From JBDHWG01 sp046328505 (GTDB taxonomy: Bacteria > Chloroflexota > Anaerolineae > Epilineales > JAHCIE01): DNA of 64,000 nucleotides. The notes beneath the pieces are model-generated. The model ran no database searches. It was given only the letters and a program-made list of their open reading frames with translations, and had not been told where the DNA came from. A program made the position numbers and the translations under genes. Shown here in pieces: positions 43,624-51,942 of the stretch; position 1 is the stretch's first letter; every line of letters begins with the position of its first letter. The stretch covers positions 62,001 to 126,000 of the forward strand of contig JAXLWL010000003.1 of assembly GCA_046328505.1 (NCBI GenBank). Direction: 5' to 3'.

Positions 43624-44249
43624 ACGCGTCGACGCTGTTCTACCTGCTGTGGCGGTTCAGCCCGGCCATGCGCCGCGAGTTCGGCTACCACGATGAGGCA
43701 CGTTGGCTTAGTCGCTACGGTATTGTGGAGCGTATCACGAAGAAGGACGCCGACCGCTACACCGACGATGGCCGCCTCTCCAAACGCCGCAGCTACCACA
43801 CCCGGGTCGTCGAGAAGCCGGGCGTCTCGCCCATGGTGCTGTTCCACTTGATCGGCAACACCGTCTTCCTCCGCCTGGCCGACGTGGCGCAAAATTTGCC
43901 GCCGTACACCGAGCGGGTCGCGCTGTTCAAGCTGGATCAAGGCAGCGCGGCAAGTGGGTTCTCCCAGGCGAGCGCCTACCGCCAGCTCTCGACCCAGTTG
44001 TGGCAGGCGGTGACGTCCGCCCTCCAGGAAGGCTCCAAGCGCCTCCTGGCCAGCTACCTCCAGGCGCTCCTGGCGTATCCCGACGCCGTCACGCGCGGCG
44101 AAACCGTCCTCGATCCGCGTGACGGTCAGGTCATAGCCCACGCCCCGGCCCTGCCCGACGACGTGCTGTACCCCAAGGAGCAGGCGCTGGTGGACCTAGT
44201 GCGGCGGGAGCGCGAGCGCGGTCGGCGCGTCTTGGTTTACATCACCCAC
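43624..44249 (+). CDS. SNF2-type helicase, exon 2
   Basis: The middle exon continues ASTLFYLLWRFSPAMRREFG after motif III, through a linker with PGVSPMVLFHLIGNTVFLRL. It ends in motif IV RRVLVYITH at 44249. The next bases are GTGCG of intron 2; read-through would end after eight codons. Joined to 46658 the text runs VYITH-TESRDISPRL, the normal course of this helicase family. Confidence 0.85.
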
Positions 44250-44759
44250 GTGCGCCGCATCACCGGCTGCTAGATCCCTTTTTCAGAAAGGAGGGGTTCG
44301 GAAGAACTACCCCTGGGTCAACCGGCTTACCTGGACGCGAAAGCCGAAGGGGACAATCGCATGCCGGTAAAGCGGGAGCCGTTCGAAGACGTGTACGGCG
44401 TCGTCCCGCAAGACCCGCGTGATATGGTGAAAGCTGCATTGCTTGAACCCTAGTTCCCAGCGACGCAAATGTACGTCCCCCGACTACCACGTCCATTGCG
44501 GGGCTGCCTGTATACGGCGACGGTGTGTGTGTCGTCGGAACCTTCCGACAGGCAGGCGGTGGGGAATGACCACACTGAAGGGAACGAACGGGGCGCCTAA
44601 GTCACGCTCGTACGTCTAGCAGTCAGGGAATGCCGGATCGCCTACGGGGCGCAAGCCTCATGGCGACGGAGCCCCCGTAGTAGTCCGAGGTCGGGAAAGC
44701 CGACCACATGGCGAAGGGGGGCAGGTGTCTCAGATTACCCAGACAGGGAGGTTCGCAAG

Positions 44760-46583
44760 ATGCGAGACGCCGAAACTATCCTGGGCATCATCCGCGAACG
44801 TGGCAAACGAGGACTGCCGCTGACCGATGCCTATCGGCAACTGTTCCAGCCCGCGTTGTACCTGCGCGCGTACGGTCGGATCTACCGCAACGACGGAGCA
44901 ATGACCCCCGGCACAACAGAAGAGACCGCAGATGGGATGTCGTTGTCGAAAATCGATACGATCATTGACGCTGTTCGTCATGAGCGTTATCGGTGGACAC
45001 CAGCGCGTCGGACGTACATTCCCAAGGTTAATGGGAAGAAGCGTCCACTCGGCATTCCCACCTGGTCAGACAAGCTACTGCAAGAAGTAATTCGCTCCAT
45101 CTTGGAAGCCTATTACGAGCCGCAGTTCAGCCCACTCTCGCACGGTTTCCGCCCTGGCCGTGGGTGTCATACCGCCCTGAAGGTAATCCATCGCACCTGG
45201 AATGGCACGACGTGGTTCATTGAGGGGGACATCGCCCAATGCTTCGACCGACTGGACCACGGGGTCCTGCTGGCGATCCTGCGGGAGAAGATACACGATG
45301 GCCGGTTTCTTCGGTTCATCGAAAACCTCCTCAAGGCAGGGTACTTGGAGGACTGGAAGTTCAACGCGACGCTCAGCGGTACCCCGCAGGGCGGCGTCGT
45401 TAGCCCCATCCTGTCCAACATCTACCTCGACAAGCTGGACAAGTTCGTCGAAACGGTTCTCCTCCCGGCCTATAACCGAGGAAAGGAGCGGAAGCGTAAC
45501 CCGGCGTACGGACGCGTAGTGAGGTGCTACCAACGGAGGGTCGAAGCCGGGCGCACCGAGGAGGCACGGCAACTGCGTCGACAGATGCAGCAACTGCCCT
45601 CCAAGGACCCGCGCGACCCAATGTTTCGACGCCTCCGCTACGTTCGCTACGCCGACGACTTCCTGTTGGGCTTCAGCGGCCCATGTGACGAAGCCGAGGA
45701 GATCAAGCGTCGCCTCTCAGAGTTCCTGCGCGATACGCTCAAGCTCGAACTCTCGGAGGCCAAGACACTGGTCACCCACGCACGGACGCACGCTGCGCGG
45801 TTCCTCGGCTACGAGGTGGTCACCCTTCACGACGACCACAAGCACGATCGGACTGGCGGTCGCTGTATTAACGGCGTTGTCGGGCTGAAAGTGCCGGTGG
45901 AAGTCGTGCGGGCAAAGTGTGCGCCCTACCTCCACAACGGCAAACCGGTTCACCGCCCTGAACAACTCAACGACTCGCCGTACAGCATCGTTGCCGAGTT
46001 CCAACAGGAATACCGAGGCATCGTGGAGTACTACCGACTGGCGTACAACCTCCACCGCTTCAGTCGACTGCGCTGGGTCATGGAAACGGCACTGACCAAG
46101 ACGCTTGCGCGTAAGCTGCGCATCAGCGTCAGGAAGGTCTACCGCCGCTTCCAAACGACCGTGCAAACTGACCGCGGGCCGTACAAGGTCCTACAGGTCA
46201 AGGTTGAACGCGGTGACGGGAGGACGCCCTTGGTAGCACAGTGGGGTGGTATCACCCTCGCGTGGGACAAGAACGTCGTCCTCGACGACCAACCCCCACG
46301 TGTCTGGAACGGTCGGACGGAGCTGCTCGAACGGGTACTCGCCGAAGAATGTGAGCTATGCGGCTCACGGGTCAAGGTCGAGGTACACCACGTGCGGCGC
46401 CTGAAAGACCTCCGGCGCAAGGGGCGGGCGGAACCGCCTGCGTGGGTTAGGAAGATGGCTGCGCGCCATCGAAAGACCCTAGTTGTTTGCCACAGGTGCC
46501 ACGTGGACATCCATGCTGGACGCCTGCCTGGCACTCTGGAAGCGGAACAGAGACACCGGAGAGCCGGATCTATCGAAAGGTAG
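44760..46583 (+). CDS. ltrA: Group II intron reverse transcriptase/maturase with HNH endonuclease (intron 2)
   Basis: GGGAGG precedes ATG 44760. The 607-residue protein has YADD (RYADDFLLGF), GTPQGGVVSPILSNIYLD, the X domain, and the HNH motif CELCGSRVKVEVHHV ... CHRCHVDIHAG. It is homologous to the intron 1 protein along its whole length. After the HNH domain the frame runs 19 codons further and stops inside domain V, so its 3' end overlaps the catalytic RNA core. Confidence 0.92.
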   Translation: MRDAETILGIIRERGKRGLPLTDAYRQLFQPALYLRAYGRIYRNDGAMTPGTTEETADGMSLSKIDTIIDAVRHERYRWTPARRTYIPKVNGKKRPLGIPTWSDKLLQEVIRSILEAYYEPQFSPLSHGFRPGRGCHTALKVIHRTWNGTTWFIEGDIAQCFDRLDHGVLLAILREKIHDGRFLRFIENLLKAGYLEDWKFNATLSGTPQGGVVSPILSNIYLDKLDKFVETVLLPAYNRGKERKRNPAYGRVVRCYQRRVEAGRTEEARQLRRQMQQLPSKDPRDPMFRRLRYVRYADDFLLGFSGPCDEAEEIKRRLSEFLRDTLKLELSEAKTLVTHARTHAARFLGYEVVTLHDDHKHDRTGGRCINGVVGLKVPVEVVRAKCAPYLHNGKPVHRPEQLNDSPYSIVAEFQQEYRGIVEYYRLAYNLHRFSRLRWVMETALTKTLARKLRISVRKVYRRFQTTVQTDRGPYKVLQVKVERGDGRTPLVAQWGGITLAWDKNVVLDDQPPRVWNGRTELLERVLAEECELCGSRVKVEVHHVRRLKDLRRKGRAEPPAWVRKMAARHRKTLVVCHRCHVDIHAGRLPGTLEAEQRHRRAGSIER

Positions 46584-46594
46584 ACGTCCGGTTC
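46561..46594 (+). ncRNA. Group II intron 2, domain V
   Basis: This is a 34-base hairpin, GAGCCGGATCTATC with a GAAA loop and a CGTCCGGTTC 3' arm, the classic domain V form. The maturase stop codon (46581-46583) lies within it. Confidence 0.85.
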
Positions 46595-46657
46595 GGAGGG
46601 GGGCCGGCGGAGAAGGGCTGCCGACAACGGCAGCACCTCGCCGTCGGCCTACCCATC

Positions 46658-47476
46658 ACGGAAAGTCGGGACATCAGCCCGCGGCTGCGTGCGATCCTGG
46701 AACACGAAGGCTTCCGGGTGGCAGTGCTCAAGGCGGGCACAGTGGCTGCCGACCGTCGGGAGGAGTGGGTGGCGGCGCGGGTTCGCGAGGGAGCGGATGT
46801 CCTGATCTGCCACCCTCGCCTGGTGCAGACCGGACTTGACTTGATAGACTTTCCGTCAATCATGTTCTTCGAGGTCGAATACAGCGTCTATGTCATGCGC
46901 CAGGCGAGTCGGCGCTCATGGCGCATCGGACAGCGTCAGCCCGTCGAGGTGAGTTACTTCGTCTATGAAGAGACGCTGCAGGCGGACGCGCTGGCGCTGG
47001 TGGCCGCCAAGATGCGCTCAGCATTGATGGTCGAGGGAGAGCTGCCGGAGGATGGACTGGCGGCCTTGGAGGGCGATGGGCAGGACATGTTCGTCGCCCT
47101 GGCGCGCCAGCTTACCGAGGGGCGGGTACAAGACGGACAATCGCTGGAAGCGCTATTTGCCCAAGCGCAAGCTGTCGAGGCGGAGGCCGATGGCTACCTG
47201 GTCGAAGGAACCTGGCTGCCTGAAATCGACTTCGGCTCGAATACCGTTCTTCCGGCGGAGGCCTTGCCATCGGAGACAAACATGGCCGACAGAGACGTTG
47301 CCACGGTATGGCAACAGGTCTTTGCAAACAAGGAGTCCGGCAATGGAAAGGAAGCAGTTGAGCCACCTCCCGTCGTCAATGGACGCACGATAGACTTCGG
47401 CGACCTGGCGCACCTTGTGAGCCAGCGGCGAAGGCGAACGAAGCCTGTTCCCGAAGGCCAGTTGGCCTTGTTTTAG
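46658..47476 (+). CDS. SNF2-type helicase, exon 3, with C-terminal clamp-binding motif
   Basis: The last exon begins TESRDISPRLRAILEHEG and carries motif V LICHPRLVQTGLDLIDF and motif VI RQASRRSWRIGQRQPVEV. The three exons sum to 2295 bases, a 764-residue product with no internal stop, which supports the intron boundaries. The extreme C-terminus is PEGQLALF, a second clamp-binding pentapeptide in this module. The helicase may therefore be tethered to the element's own sliding clamp. A terminator follows at 47507. Confidence 0.87.
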   Translation, partial: TESRDISPRLRAILEHEGFRVAVLKAGTVAADRREEWVAARVREGADVLICHPRLVQTGLDLIDFPSIMFFEVEYSVYVMRQASRRSWRIGQRQPVEVSYFVYEETLQADALALVAAKMRSALMVEGELPEDGLAALEGDGQDMFVALARQLTEGRVQDGQSLEALFAQAQAVEAEADGYLVEGTWLPEIDFGSNTVLPAEALPSETNMADRDVATVWQQVFANKESGNGKEAVEPPPVVNGRTIDFGDLAHLVSQRRRRTKPVPEGQLALF

Positions 47477-47506
47477 TATGTTCCCGTCGTAACGGAACCT
47501 ATAGAG

Positions 47507-47559
47507 AGAGCCGGTTTGATGAGCAGGCGATCCTGTCTCTGTATGAGCCGGCTCTTTTT
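47507..47559 (+). terminator. Rho-independent-type terminator of the helicase operon
   Basis: AGAGCCGG (47507-47514) pairs with CCGGCTCT (47548-47555) and is followed by TTTT. The 33-base loop can form a small inner stem (CAGG...CCTG). It closes the operon that begins at the clamp gene. Confidence 0.7.
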
Positions 47560-47688
47560 GTTTGTGGCACTCGTATAGTCGTCAGCCTTCGCTCGCCGGA
47601 AACCGGGGTCTGAGCGAGGGGCGCTTGCCGCGCTTTGGGAGCCGGTGTAGCATGTATGTCCGCTCTACGCTCGAAGGAGGAACTCAGC

Positions 47689-48096
47689 ATGAAGAATCGG
47701 CGCAAACCGAAATCCCGGCCAAAGCAAACGCAGATGGGAGATACTTCGCGGAAAGTTGAGCTGGGGCCAGGCAATCGGCGGAACGCTGCCTCGGACGACA
47801 TGCTGGATGCAGAAGGGTTTGAAGAGCTGTGGCCAGATGAACCCATTGACACAATCTGCATCGGCTGCGACGTCATACTTCCGGTCAATGACCTAGGCCT
47901 CTGCAGCGACTGTAATGCGAAGCTTGATCGTGACATGATCCGTGATCGGGACTGGGAGCGTTCCGAAACCGCAGCGTTGACGCCCGCCAGTGAGCGCGAA
48001 GAGTTGCGGCGCCAGGTGATTTCTCGCTATGGAGCAGCATATGAGCTGATCGAACCGCCGCCCAAGAAGCAACAGCAGCGCCGCAAGCCACGCTAA
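47689..48096 (+). CDS. Small protein with zinc-ribbon-like Cys pairs
   Basis: AAGGAGG lies eight bases before ATG 47689. The 135-residue product has a basic N-terminus (KNRRKPKSRPKQ). Two Cys pairs, CIGC and CSDC, are spaced like a zinc ribbon (about 57-76), and the tail is Lys/Arg-rich. It could be a nucleic-acid-binding accessory protein, but no family is recognised. It is a separate transcription unit after the helicase terminator. Confidence 0.6.
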   Translation: MKNRRKPKSRPKQTQMGDTSRKVELGPGNRRNAASDDMLDAEGFEELWPDEPIDTICIGCDVILPVNDLGLCSDCNAKLDRDMIRDRDWERSETAALTPASEREELRRQVISRYGAAYELIEPPPKKQQQRRKPR

Positions 48097-48157
48097 ACAG
48101 GGGGTGACAGTAGCATTCAGCCACACGCTGCGCGAGCAGACCATCGAGAACCCGAAC

Positions 48158-48502
48158 TTACTCGTGCCTAACGATATCGACCGATATCTCCACTGCCGTT
48201 GTCGTTCCTCTATTCTCAAGCCAGTGCAAGGTGTCCTTATCCTCGGGCCAGCCCACGCCCGGCCCATACTCCTTAGCCACGCCATTTCGATAGTCAGTGA
48301 TGGTACCTTGCAGTATGTAGACCATCCCCGGCCTGTCTTTATGGTCGTGAATCGGGCCGAAGACCCCGCCAGGTTCGATAGTCACCATTCGCATTCGAAG
48401 TTGACGTCCTGCCATGCCCTCGATTTCCGGGCCAAGGTCAAGCGTTGCGAGTAGCTCCACCGTAACACCTTTCGTCTCAGGCCCCGCCGGCTCGTTTCTC
48501 AC
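48158..48502 (-). CDS. Cupin-domain protein
   Basis: This single-domain cupin has 114 residues. The metal-binding first motif is visible as GPIHDHKDRPGMVYILQG (His-x-His ... Glu replaced by later residues). The second motif lies around GWPEDKDTLHWLENRG with another His. A small enzyme or sugar/metal-binding protein is likely. It is a metabolic gene on the opposite strand within the accessory region. Confidence 0.75.
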   Translation of the reverse strand: MRNEPAGPETKGVTVELLATLDLGPEIEGMAGRQLRMRMVTIEPGGVFGPIHDHKDRPGMVYILQGTITDYRNGVAKEYGPGVGWPEDKDTLHWLENRGTTTAVEISVDIVRHE

Positions 48503-48559
48503 AGGGGTCTCTTTTCTGTACGTGCTACCCGCCCAACCAACTATTACGCCAATCCCTCG

Positions 48560-48778
48560 TTACTCGACCCCGCCATCTTTCTTCTCTCGCGGATCGGCAA
48601 GTGTCCACACCCGCGTGTCCCGCGGCTCTTTGGACAGCTGCTCGATGTCAACGCGCATGATGAGCAGAGCCAATGCCCCACTCAGAGTTAGCCCCGTGTG
48701 CTCGATGATATCCTGAAGCTTGGCGTAGACGTCGTCGCGAAGCGATGTGCTGATTTTGACATAGTGATGTTCGGGCAT
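48560..48778 (-). CDS. RelB/DinJ-like ribbon-helix-helix antitoxin candidate
   Basis: AGGAGGA precedes ATG 48778, and a TACAAT box lies at 48805-48800. The 72-residue protein starts with a strand and two helices (YVKISTSLRDDVYAKLQDII EHTGLTLSGALALLI), the ribbon-helix-helix pattern of DinJ/RelB antitoxins or small plasmid repressors. No toxin gene is adjacent, so it may be an orphan antitoxin or a simple repressor. Confidence 0.55.
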   Translation of the reverse strand: MPEHHYVKISTSLRDDVYAKLQDIIEHTGLTLSGALALLIMRVDIEQLSKEPRDTRVWTLADPREKKDGGVE

Positions 48779-48868
48779 ACCGGGCGTCCTCCTGTCAGAA
48801 TTGTACCACGTTTCTGCCCCCTCCGACACGAGATTTCGAGATGGTTCGAAAATTCCTGCTTTACCCCC

Positions 48869-48897
48869 TTCACAAAACGGGCAATGTGGTGTATAAT
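48869..48897 (+). promoter_or_regulatory. Strong sigma70-type promoter facing the structured region
   Basis: TTCACA (48869-48874) and a perfect TATAAT (48892-48897) are 17 bp apart. The transcript would begin near 48904 and run through the hairpin-rich stretch to the gene at 49302. Confidence 0.65.
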
Positions 48898-48903
48898 CTT
48901 ACC

Positions 48904-49277
48904 TATACATACCTAGTCGTGACTACTAAAAGTGATTGGTGTGGAGGTGAGGCTCAAGCTCCTTCAAAGCCGCACGCTCAGGCTGGCCCCCTCAAGCATG
49001 GACGTGATGCAGGTGTCCCGGGTTGAGAAACCTGGGCGACCACGGTGCGAGCCCCCATGTGGGCTACCCCGCCTCAGGCGGAAGGGCCGTTGAACCCTGC
49101 CGTGCGAGGAGCGCCCAAAAGCTACTCGTCGAAGAAGACCTTCTGGCCCCACGACGCTATCATTCTCGCCGGGCCTGGGCCGAGCTATTCGAGGGTATAG
49201 CTTCGTCCCTTGAGCACCACCCTCACTGTGTTTCTGGTACCTGCCGAGGAAGCCGAATGAATGTATTCGGCTTCCTC
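48904..49277 (+). ncRNA. Structured RNA or mini-IS605/omega-RNA-like relic
   Basis: This region is transcribed from the promoter at 48869. It contains CCCGGGTT-GAGA-AACCTGGG (49018-49037, eight pairs with a GNRA-type loop), AGCCC...GGGCT (near 49050-49066), CCGCC-TCA-GGCGG (near 49069-49082), then CCGTTGAACCC. It ends with a 13-bp perfect hairpin at 49246-49277. The run of GC hairpins ending in GTTGAA recalls the right end and guide RNA of IS200/IS605 TnpB elements, here without a tnpB gene. It could also be a long structured leader of the gene at 49302. The IS605 link is from memory and untested. Confidence 0.35.
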
Positions 49278-49301
49278 ACCGGGACAGATTAGGAGGCAAG
49301 C

Positions 49302-49628
49302 ATGATTCTCTCAGGTGAATTCGCGGCCGAAACGCGCCTGTCCGAAGCCCTGGGGCTCCTGGACGAAGTGAACCTGGTGCTCTTGCGCGTGAACGGTCAG
49401 CACCCGGACCTGATCGAGTTGCAGGCGCGTGTCCAGCAGTTCGGCGACACAGCGGACTGCCTTCCGTTGGGCGAGGCAGCCCAGCGCGGCCAGGACCTGC
49501 GGGAGGCGGTGGGGCGCTTCGGCTTCAACATCGCCGACCCGATCGTCGCCATGGCGTGGGCGGATCTCGTGACCGCCCTGGATACGATTTTCTCGGAGGT
49601 GGCGCCATGCTCTCCCTCGCCGTGCTAG
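49302..49628 (+). CDS. Hypothetical protein, 108 aa
   Basis: AGGAGG lies eight bases before the ATG. The protein is small, acidic and mostly helical (SEALGLLDEVNLVLLRVNGQ; VAMAWADLVTALDTIFSEV), with no recognised domain, signal or membrane segment. A 31-codon gene overlaps its end. The region lies just left of an IS21-family element. Confidence 0.55.
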   Translation: MILSGEFAAETRLSEALGLLDEVNLVLLRVNGQHPDLIELQARVQQFGDTADCLPLGEAAQRGQDLREAVGRFGFNIADPIVAMAWADLVTALDTIFSEVAPCSPSPC

Positions 49629-49702
49629 GGCTGGCGCTGTTTCTGGCGACACGAAAGCCACGTCGCCACAAGAAGCGGCGAACCGAGTGGGTCGCCATGT
49701 AA
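49607..49702 (+). CDS. 31-residue membrane miniprotein
   Basis: ATG 49607 follows GGAGGTGG within the end of the previous gene. The product is one short hydrophobic helix (MLSLAVLGLALFLA) and a strongly basic tail (TRKPRRHKKRRTEW), so it would sit in the membrane with the tail in the cytoplasm. The good ribosome site and the coupled position argue for a real gene. It ends four bases before the IS21 left end. Confidence 0.4.
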   Translation: MLSLAVLGLALFLATRKPRRHKKRRTEWVAM

Positions 49703-49706
49703 TGCG

Positions 49707-49755
49707 TGTCAATGGCACTTTAAAATTCCCCAATAATGGCAAGATAGAATTCCCC
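49707..49755. repeat. IS21 left end, two terminal repeats
   Basis: The first unit starts TGTCAATGGCAC and ends TTCCCC. The second starts AATAATGGCAAG and ends GAATTCCCC. It is the inverted partner of 51894-51942. Confidence 0.8.
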
Positions 49756-49778
49756 AGACCAAACGTTCGGGTGAGGGG

Positions 49779-50564
49779 TCAGGCCTCCTTCTGAGGGTCG
49801 GCCAGGTCGTGAAAGACGCCGGCTTTGCGCTTCTCGCGCAGGCGGTAGCTCTGACCTCGGATATTGACCGTCGTCGAGACGTGGAGCAGGCGGTCGAGGA
49901 TGGCTGTCGCCAGCACCTGGTCAGCGAAGATGTCGCCCCAGTCGCCATAGCTCTTGTTGGAGGTTAGGATGATACTGCCCTTCTGATAGCGACGGCTGAC
50001 GAGCTGAAACAGGAACTGGGCGCTCATGCGATCTAGCGGGAAGTAGCCCATCTCGTCGAGGATGAGGAGCTTGGGCTTGGACAACGTCGCCAGCCGCTCG
50101 CTGAGGCGATCTTCCTTGGCATCGCGGTGGAGCATGTCGAGCAAGTCGCCCACGGTGAGGAAGTAGACACTGATGGACTGGGCAATCGCGGCGACGCCGA
50201 GGGAAATCGCCAGATGCGTCTTGCCGACACCGGGCGGCCCCAGCAGCAAGACGTTCTCGCCGTGGGCCACGAAGCGCAAGGTCGCCAGTTCCCGCACCTG
50301 GCGCTCATTGATCGACGGCTGGAACGCAAAGTCGAATTGATCCAGCGTCTTCTGGAAAGGGAAGTGGGCGAGCTTCGTCTTCATGATCACATCGCGCTCG
50401 TGGCGAGCCGAGACCTCCTCGTCCAGCAAGTGGTCGAGGAAGTCGATGTAGGTCCAGCCATGTTTAGCAGCTTCCTCGGCAATCGGGTCGAGACAGTCCA
50501 GGATGCGCATGAGCTTGAGGCGGGTGAGGTGCGATTGGATGCGGGCGCAGACCATGTCGCTCAT
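49779..50564 (-). CDS. istB: IS21-family helper ATPase IstB
   Basis: The 261-residue AAA+ protein has Walker A LLGPPGVGKTHLA, Walker B LLILDEMGYFPLD, and sensor region IILTSNKSYGDW, the standard IstB signature. It assembles on target DNA and stimulates IstA. The length is normal for the family and it appears intact. Its start overlaps the istA stop as ATGA. Confidence 0.95.
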   Translation of the reverse strand: MSDMVCARIQSHLTRLKLMRILDCLDPIAEEAAKHGWTYIDFLDHLLDEEVSARHERDVIMKTKLAHFPFQKTLDQFDFAFQPSINERQVRELATLRFVAHGENVLLLGPPGVGKTHLAISLGVAAIAQSISVYFLTVGDLLDMLHRDAKEDRLSERLATLSKPKLLILDEMGYFPLDRMSAQFLFQLVSRRYQKGSIILTSNKSYGDWGDIFADQVLATAILDRLLHVSTTVNIRGQSYRLREKRKAGVFHDLADPQKEA

Positions 50565-51823
50565 GAGGCCGCCTCCAGCATCTGGTCATAGACGCTCAAG
50601 GGACGCACCTCGACCTCTGGAGCGACCACCACCATCGCCAAGCTGGGATCAGTCGGCTCAAGTTGCCGTGCCTTCGGTCGCTTGGGGGCATGAGACGTCG
50701 TGAGCACGCCTGCGTAGTGGGCGGCAACGAGGATGCGCTGGTGGCGGCCGATGGCCACGACGTGACGAGCAATCTCTTGTCCTTGCTCGTCGAAGATGAC
50801 CAACTCGTCGTGTTCGGTGTGCTTCAGCAGCAAGGGCTGCCGAACGTAGGCGGCGGGTACGGAGTAGTAGTTGCCGGCGTAGCTGACCAGGCAATCGCGA
50901 CTACTGCGTCGCGTCGTGACCAGGCTCGTATCGTAGTCGGGCTTGCCCGCGATGGAGGGCAAGTTCTCCTGAGGCAGGCGCTCGAAGGGCATGACGTGGG
51001 TGGTGCCATGAATGCGCACATTGGCCACGCTATCGAGCCAGGTGCGTCCTTGTCGGTTCAGATCGGGCAGATCCCGATAACTCAAGCCGGGCCAGAAGTT
51101 GCCTCGGACATAGCGCACGCCATTCTCAACCTTGCCTTTCGTCTGCGCCCGATACGGCTGACAGGCGCGGGGGCTGAAACCGTAGTAGTCGGCGAAGTCG
51201 AGATAGCGCGGGTGGAAGTGCACGTGGCCCTCGGCATCTCGATCCAGCACCGCCGTCTTGAGGTTGTCGTGCAACACCTGACGCGGTACGCCCCCGAAGT
51301 AGTGCCAGGCATGGACGTGGCAGCGCAAGAACACGGCGATATCCGCCGAGACGGTGAACTCGAGGTACATGGTGCGGGACCAACCGAGGGTCATCACGAA
51401 TGCGTACAGGCGATGCTGGCGACCGCGATGGTGAATGAGACCGAAGTGGCCCCAGTCCACCTGGGCTTGTTGCCCAGGCTCTGTCTCGAAGCGGACGGTC
51501 GCTTGAGACGCTTGGCTGTGTCGAAACGGGTGGACAAAGGCACGCACCACGCGTTCGTGGCCGGTGTAGCCGAGCGCCTGGATCTCCATGTACAGCTTGT
51601 GCGCGTTGAGCACACCGTCGTCGATGCGCTGTCGGAGATAGTCGGCATAGGCGTCAATCTTGCGTTCTTTGGGCGGCCGCGGCGGGCGCGCGGGAACGAG
51701 AGGTTCGTTGACCATGCTGCGAATGGTTTTGCGGTCGTGACCCGTTCGTCGGGCGATTTCGCTGATAGACACACCCTTGCGGTGCAAGTCCTTGATCATG
51801 AAGCGCTCCTCCACGCTGAGCAT
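50561..51823 (-). CDS. istA: IS21-family transposase IstA
   Basis: The start at 51823 follows GAGGAG; the frame is open 13 codons earlier without a site. The 420-residue protein has an N-terminal HTH (KGVSISEIARRTGHDRKTIR) and a DDE catalytic core: Asp in QAQVDWGHFG, Asp in LHDNLKTAV, Glu in KGKVENGVRYVRG. The C-terminal beta barrel follows. It appears intact. Confidence 0.93.
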   Translation of the reverse strand: MLSVEERFMIKDLHRKGVSISEIARRTGHDRKTIRSMVNEPLVPARPPRPPKERKIDAYADYLRQRIDDGVLNAHKLYMEIQALGYTGHERVVRAFVHPFRHSQASQATVRFETEPGQQAQVDWGHFGLIHHRGRQHRLYAFVMTLGWSRTMYLEFTVSADIAVFLRCHVHAWHYFGGVPRQVLHDNLKTAVLDRDAEGHVHFHPRYLDFADYYGFSPRACQPYRAQTKGKVENGVRYVRGNFWPGLSYRDLPDLNRQGRTWLDSVANVRIHGTTHVMPFERLPQENLPSIAGKPDYDTSLVTTRRSSRDCLVSYAGNYYSVPAAYVRQPLLLKHTEHDELVIFDEQGQEIARHVVAIGRHQRILVAAHYAGVLTTSHAPKRPKARQLEPTDPSLAMVVVAPEVEVRPLSVYDQMLEAAS

Positions 51824-51893
51824 TAGCGGTTCTCCTCTCGGCATCTGGGTTGACCACACCATTCTGCCTGGAAGAGAACCACCTGACCAGAGT

Positions 51894-51942
51894 GGGGAAT
51901 TCTATCTTGCCACTTTTGGGGATTCTATCATTGCCACTGACA
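51894..51942. repeat. IS21 right end, two terminal repeats
   Basis: Read on the minus strand it begins TGTCAGTGGCAATG and has a second unit starting AAAAGTGGCAAG, both ending in CCCC. It is inverted relative to the left end. Confidence 0.8.

Larger units (their letters stand above)
44250..46657 (+). mobile_element. Group II intron 2 in the helicase gene
   Basis: This 2408-bp intron is a sister of intron 1: 5' GTGCGCCGC, 3' ...CCTACCCATC. It shares conserved 5' ribozyme segments with intron 1, has domain V at 46561-46594, and encodes a related maturase. Both introns are followed by exon sequence starting ACG. About 485 bases of RNA structure precede the maturase gene. The two maturases are clearly homologous but well diverged, so this is not a recent tandem copy. 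Confidence 0.85.
49707..51942 (-). mobile_element. IS21-family insertion sequence
   Basis: The element is about 2236 bp, with istA and istB on the minus strand. Both ends begin TGTCA(A/G)TGGCA and carry two tandem copies of a roughly 24-base repeat: left 49707-49755, right 51894-51942, each ending in GATAGAATTCCCC. This is the IS21 multiple-repeat end. I found no clear target duplication. It abuts a truncated coding fragment on the right. Confidence 0.85.

Noticed and set aside
48560..48778. A complete toxin-antitoxin pair
   Set aside because: Only the ribbon-helix-helix antitoxin-like protein is present; neither flank encodes a toxin.
49311..49742. A 143-codon minus-strand frame crossing the IS21 left end
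   Set aside because: It is antisense to the 108-residue gene, starts inside the IS repeats, and does not continue the fragment on the right flank.
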